Shown: positions 12,776-13,254 of the stretch, one piece after another | Numbering within the stretch: the first letter of the stretch is position 1 | Layout: every line of letters begins with the position of its first letter | Origin: Paludibacteraceae bacterium | GTDB lineage: Bacteria > Bacteroidota > Bacteroidia > Bacteroidales > Paludibacteraceae | Length of the DNA: 13,254 nucleotides | Direction of reading: 5' to 3' | Assembly (NCBI GenBank): GCA_017542915.1 | Contig: JAFXWI010000040.1 | Span: 1-13,254, forward strand | Made by a program: the position numbers and the translations under genes | The notes under the pieces: model-generated | Databases searched by the model: none | What the model was told of the DNA's origin: nothing | Seen by the model: the letters and a program-made list of their open reading frames with translations, nothing else

Positions 12776-13254
12776 ATGGATATTCAATCGTATATTTGCG
12801 CTCATCGTGAGCGGTTCATGGAAGAATGGAGTAGCCTCATTCGTATTCCGAGTGTGAGTTGTCAACCGGAGCACAAAGCCGATATGTTGCGTTGTGCCGA
12901 GCGTTGGAAAGAGTTGCTGTTGTCGGCAGGATGTCAGAACGCCGAAGTCCTACCCTCGAAAGGCAACCCCTTCGTCTATGCGGAGTATAAATGTCAAATG
13001 TCCAATGTCAAATATCCAATTCCCACCGTCTTGGTCTATGCCCATTACGATGTGATGCCCGTGGAGCCTTTGGAGCAATGGAAATCCGACCCTTGGGAGC
13101 CTTCTATCCGGGACGGACGACTCTATGCGCGCGGAGCGGATGATGACATGGACAGGCGATGATTCAGGCGAAAGCCTTTGAATATATGGTTCAGACGGGC
13201 CCGTTGCGTAGTAACGTCAAGTTCATCTTTGAGGGCGAAGAGGAAATCGGTTCG
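12776..13254 (+). pseudogene. M20-family metallopeptidase (dipeptidase-like), 5' part, frameshifted
   Basis: This is the N-terminal part of a zinc M20 peptidase, the ArgE/DapE/PepV/CNDP group, acting on di- or small peptides, probably cytoplasmic since no signal is seen. Metal-binding HYD (His90, Asp92) and the RGADDD segment (119-124) are clear. The first frame stops at 13160-13162, just after that motif. Shifting by one base near 13148-13152 restores the family sequence: [12 protein letters not shown] and then FEGEEEIGS with the catalytic Glu pair, running off the window end. The expected DDDKGQ is read as DDDM then a shift, so one G seems to be missing and Lys is changed to Met. It may be a true pseudogene or a sequencing/assembly error. 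It has its own strong promoter, shared with the GH13 operon. Confidence 0.82.
12991..13018 (+). repeat. Four-unit heptamer array inside the M20 peptidase gene
   Basis: ATGTCAA (12991-12997), ATGTCCA (12998-13004), ATGTCAA (13005-13011) and ATATCCA (13012-13018) form a 28-nt tandem array. It encodes [10 protein letters not shown], at residues 72-81, just before the conserved [10 protein letters not shown] strand where relatives usually have a short variable loop. Rotated, the unit is TGTCAAA/TGTCCAA, close to the TGTACAA unit found upstream of coaX. Confidence 0.65.

Overview
The window looks like a chromosomal piece of a Bacteroidales-type bacterium (phylum Bacteroidota), probably uncultured. 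Five promoters can be read by eye. Four have the Bacteroidota layout TTTG (or CTTG), 20 nt, TAnnTTTG. Several genes start with lipoprotein or Sec signals followed by beta-barrel-like sequence. The block coaX, outer-membrane protein, TPR protein, lptC matches, from memory, a gene order common in Bacteroides relatives. I saw no tRNA, rRNA, CRISPR array, transposase or phage gene.

Layout. Positions 1-109 are non-coding and hold a short AAAG-ended repeat. A minus-strand pair follows: a probable small outer-membrane beta-barrel protein (1127-1867) and then a metallophosphoesterase lipoprotein (110-1117). It is read from a promoter at 1894-1925. A divergent promoter at 1981-2012 drives a small single-pass membrane protein (2069-2506) and an acyl-CoA synthetase-like adenylating enzyme (2542-4218). 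A 139-nt gap full of inverted heptamer repeats leads to type III pantothenate kinase coaX (4358-5119) and an outer-membrane protein (5143-6372). A textbook sigma-54 promoter (6374-6390) then precedes a TPR lipoprotein (6497-7909), lptC (7914-8459) and fabG (8479-9219), closed by a bidirectional terminator (9218-9257). On the minus strand, a two-gene operon of GH13 alpha-amylase-family lipoproteins (10645-12690, then 9337-10620) converges on that terminator. At the right edge an M20-family metallopeptidase gene (12776 to window end) runs outward but carries a frameshift near 13148-13152.

How the genes work together. The central block is about the cell envelope and its precursors: CoA synthesis (coaX), LPS transport (lptC), fatty-acid elongation (fabG) and outer-membrane or periplasmic proteins of unknown role. 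Sigma-54 control would tie tpr-lptC-fabG to an activator that is not in this window. The amylase pair probably degrades alpha-glucans outside the cytoplasm, and no SusC/SusD partner is visible.

Most unusual signals. (1) Short tandem arrays, mostly four units of 7 nt (28 nt), recur in gaps between genes and apparently inside two coding regions. A related array has four units of 11 nt. (2) The divergent amylase/peptidase promoter is built from three evenly spaced TTTGC/GCAAA dyads, and its two -33 boxes are the two ends of one perfect 16-bp palindrome. (3) The sigma-54 promoter lies upstream of an LPS-transport and fatty-acid gene cluster.
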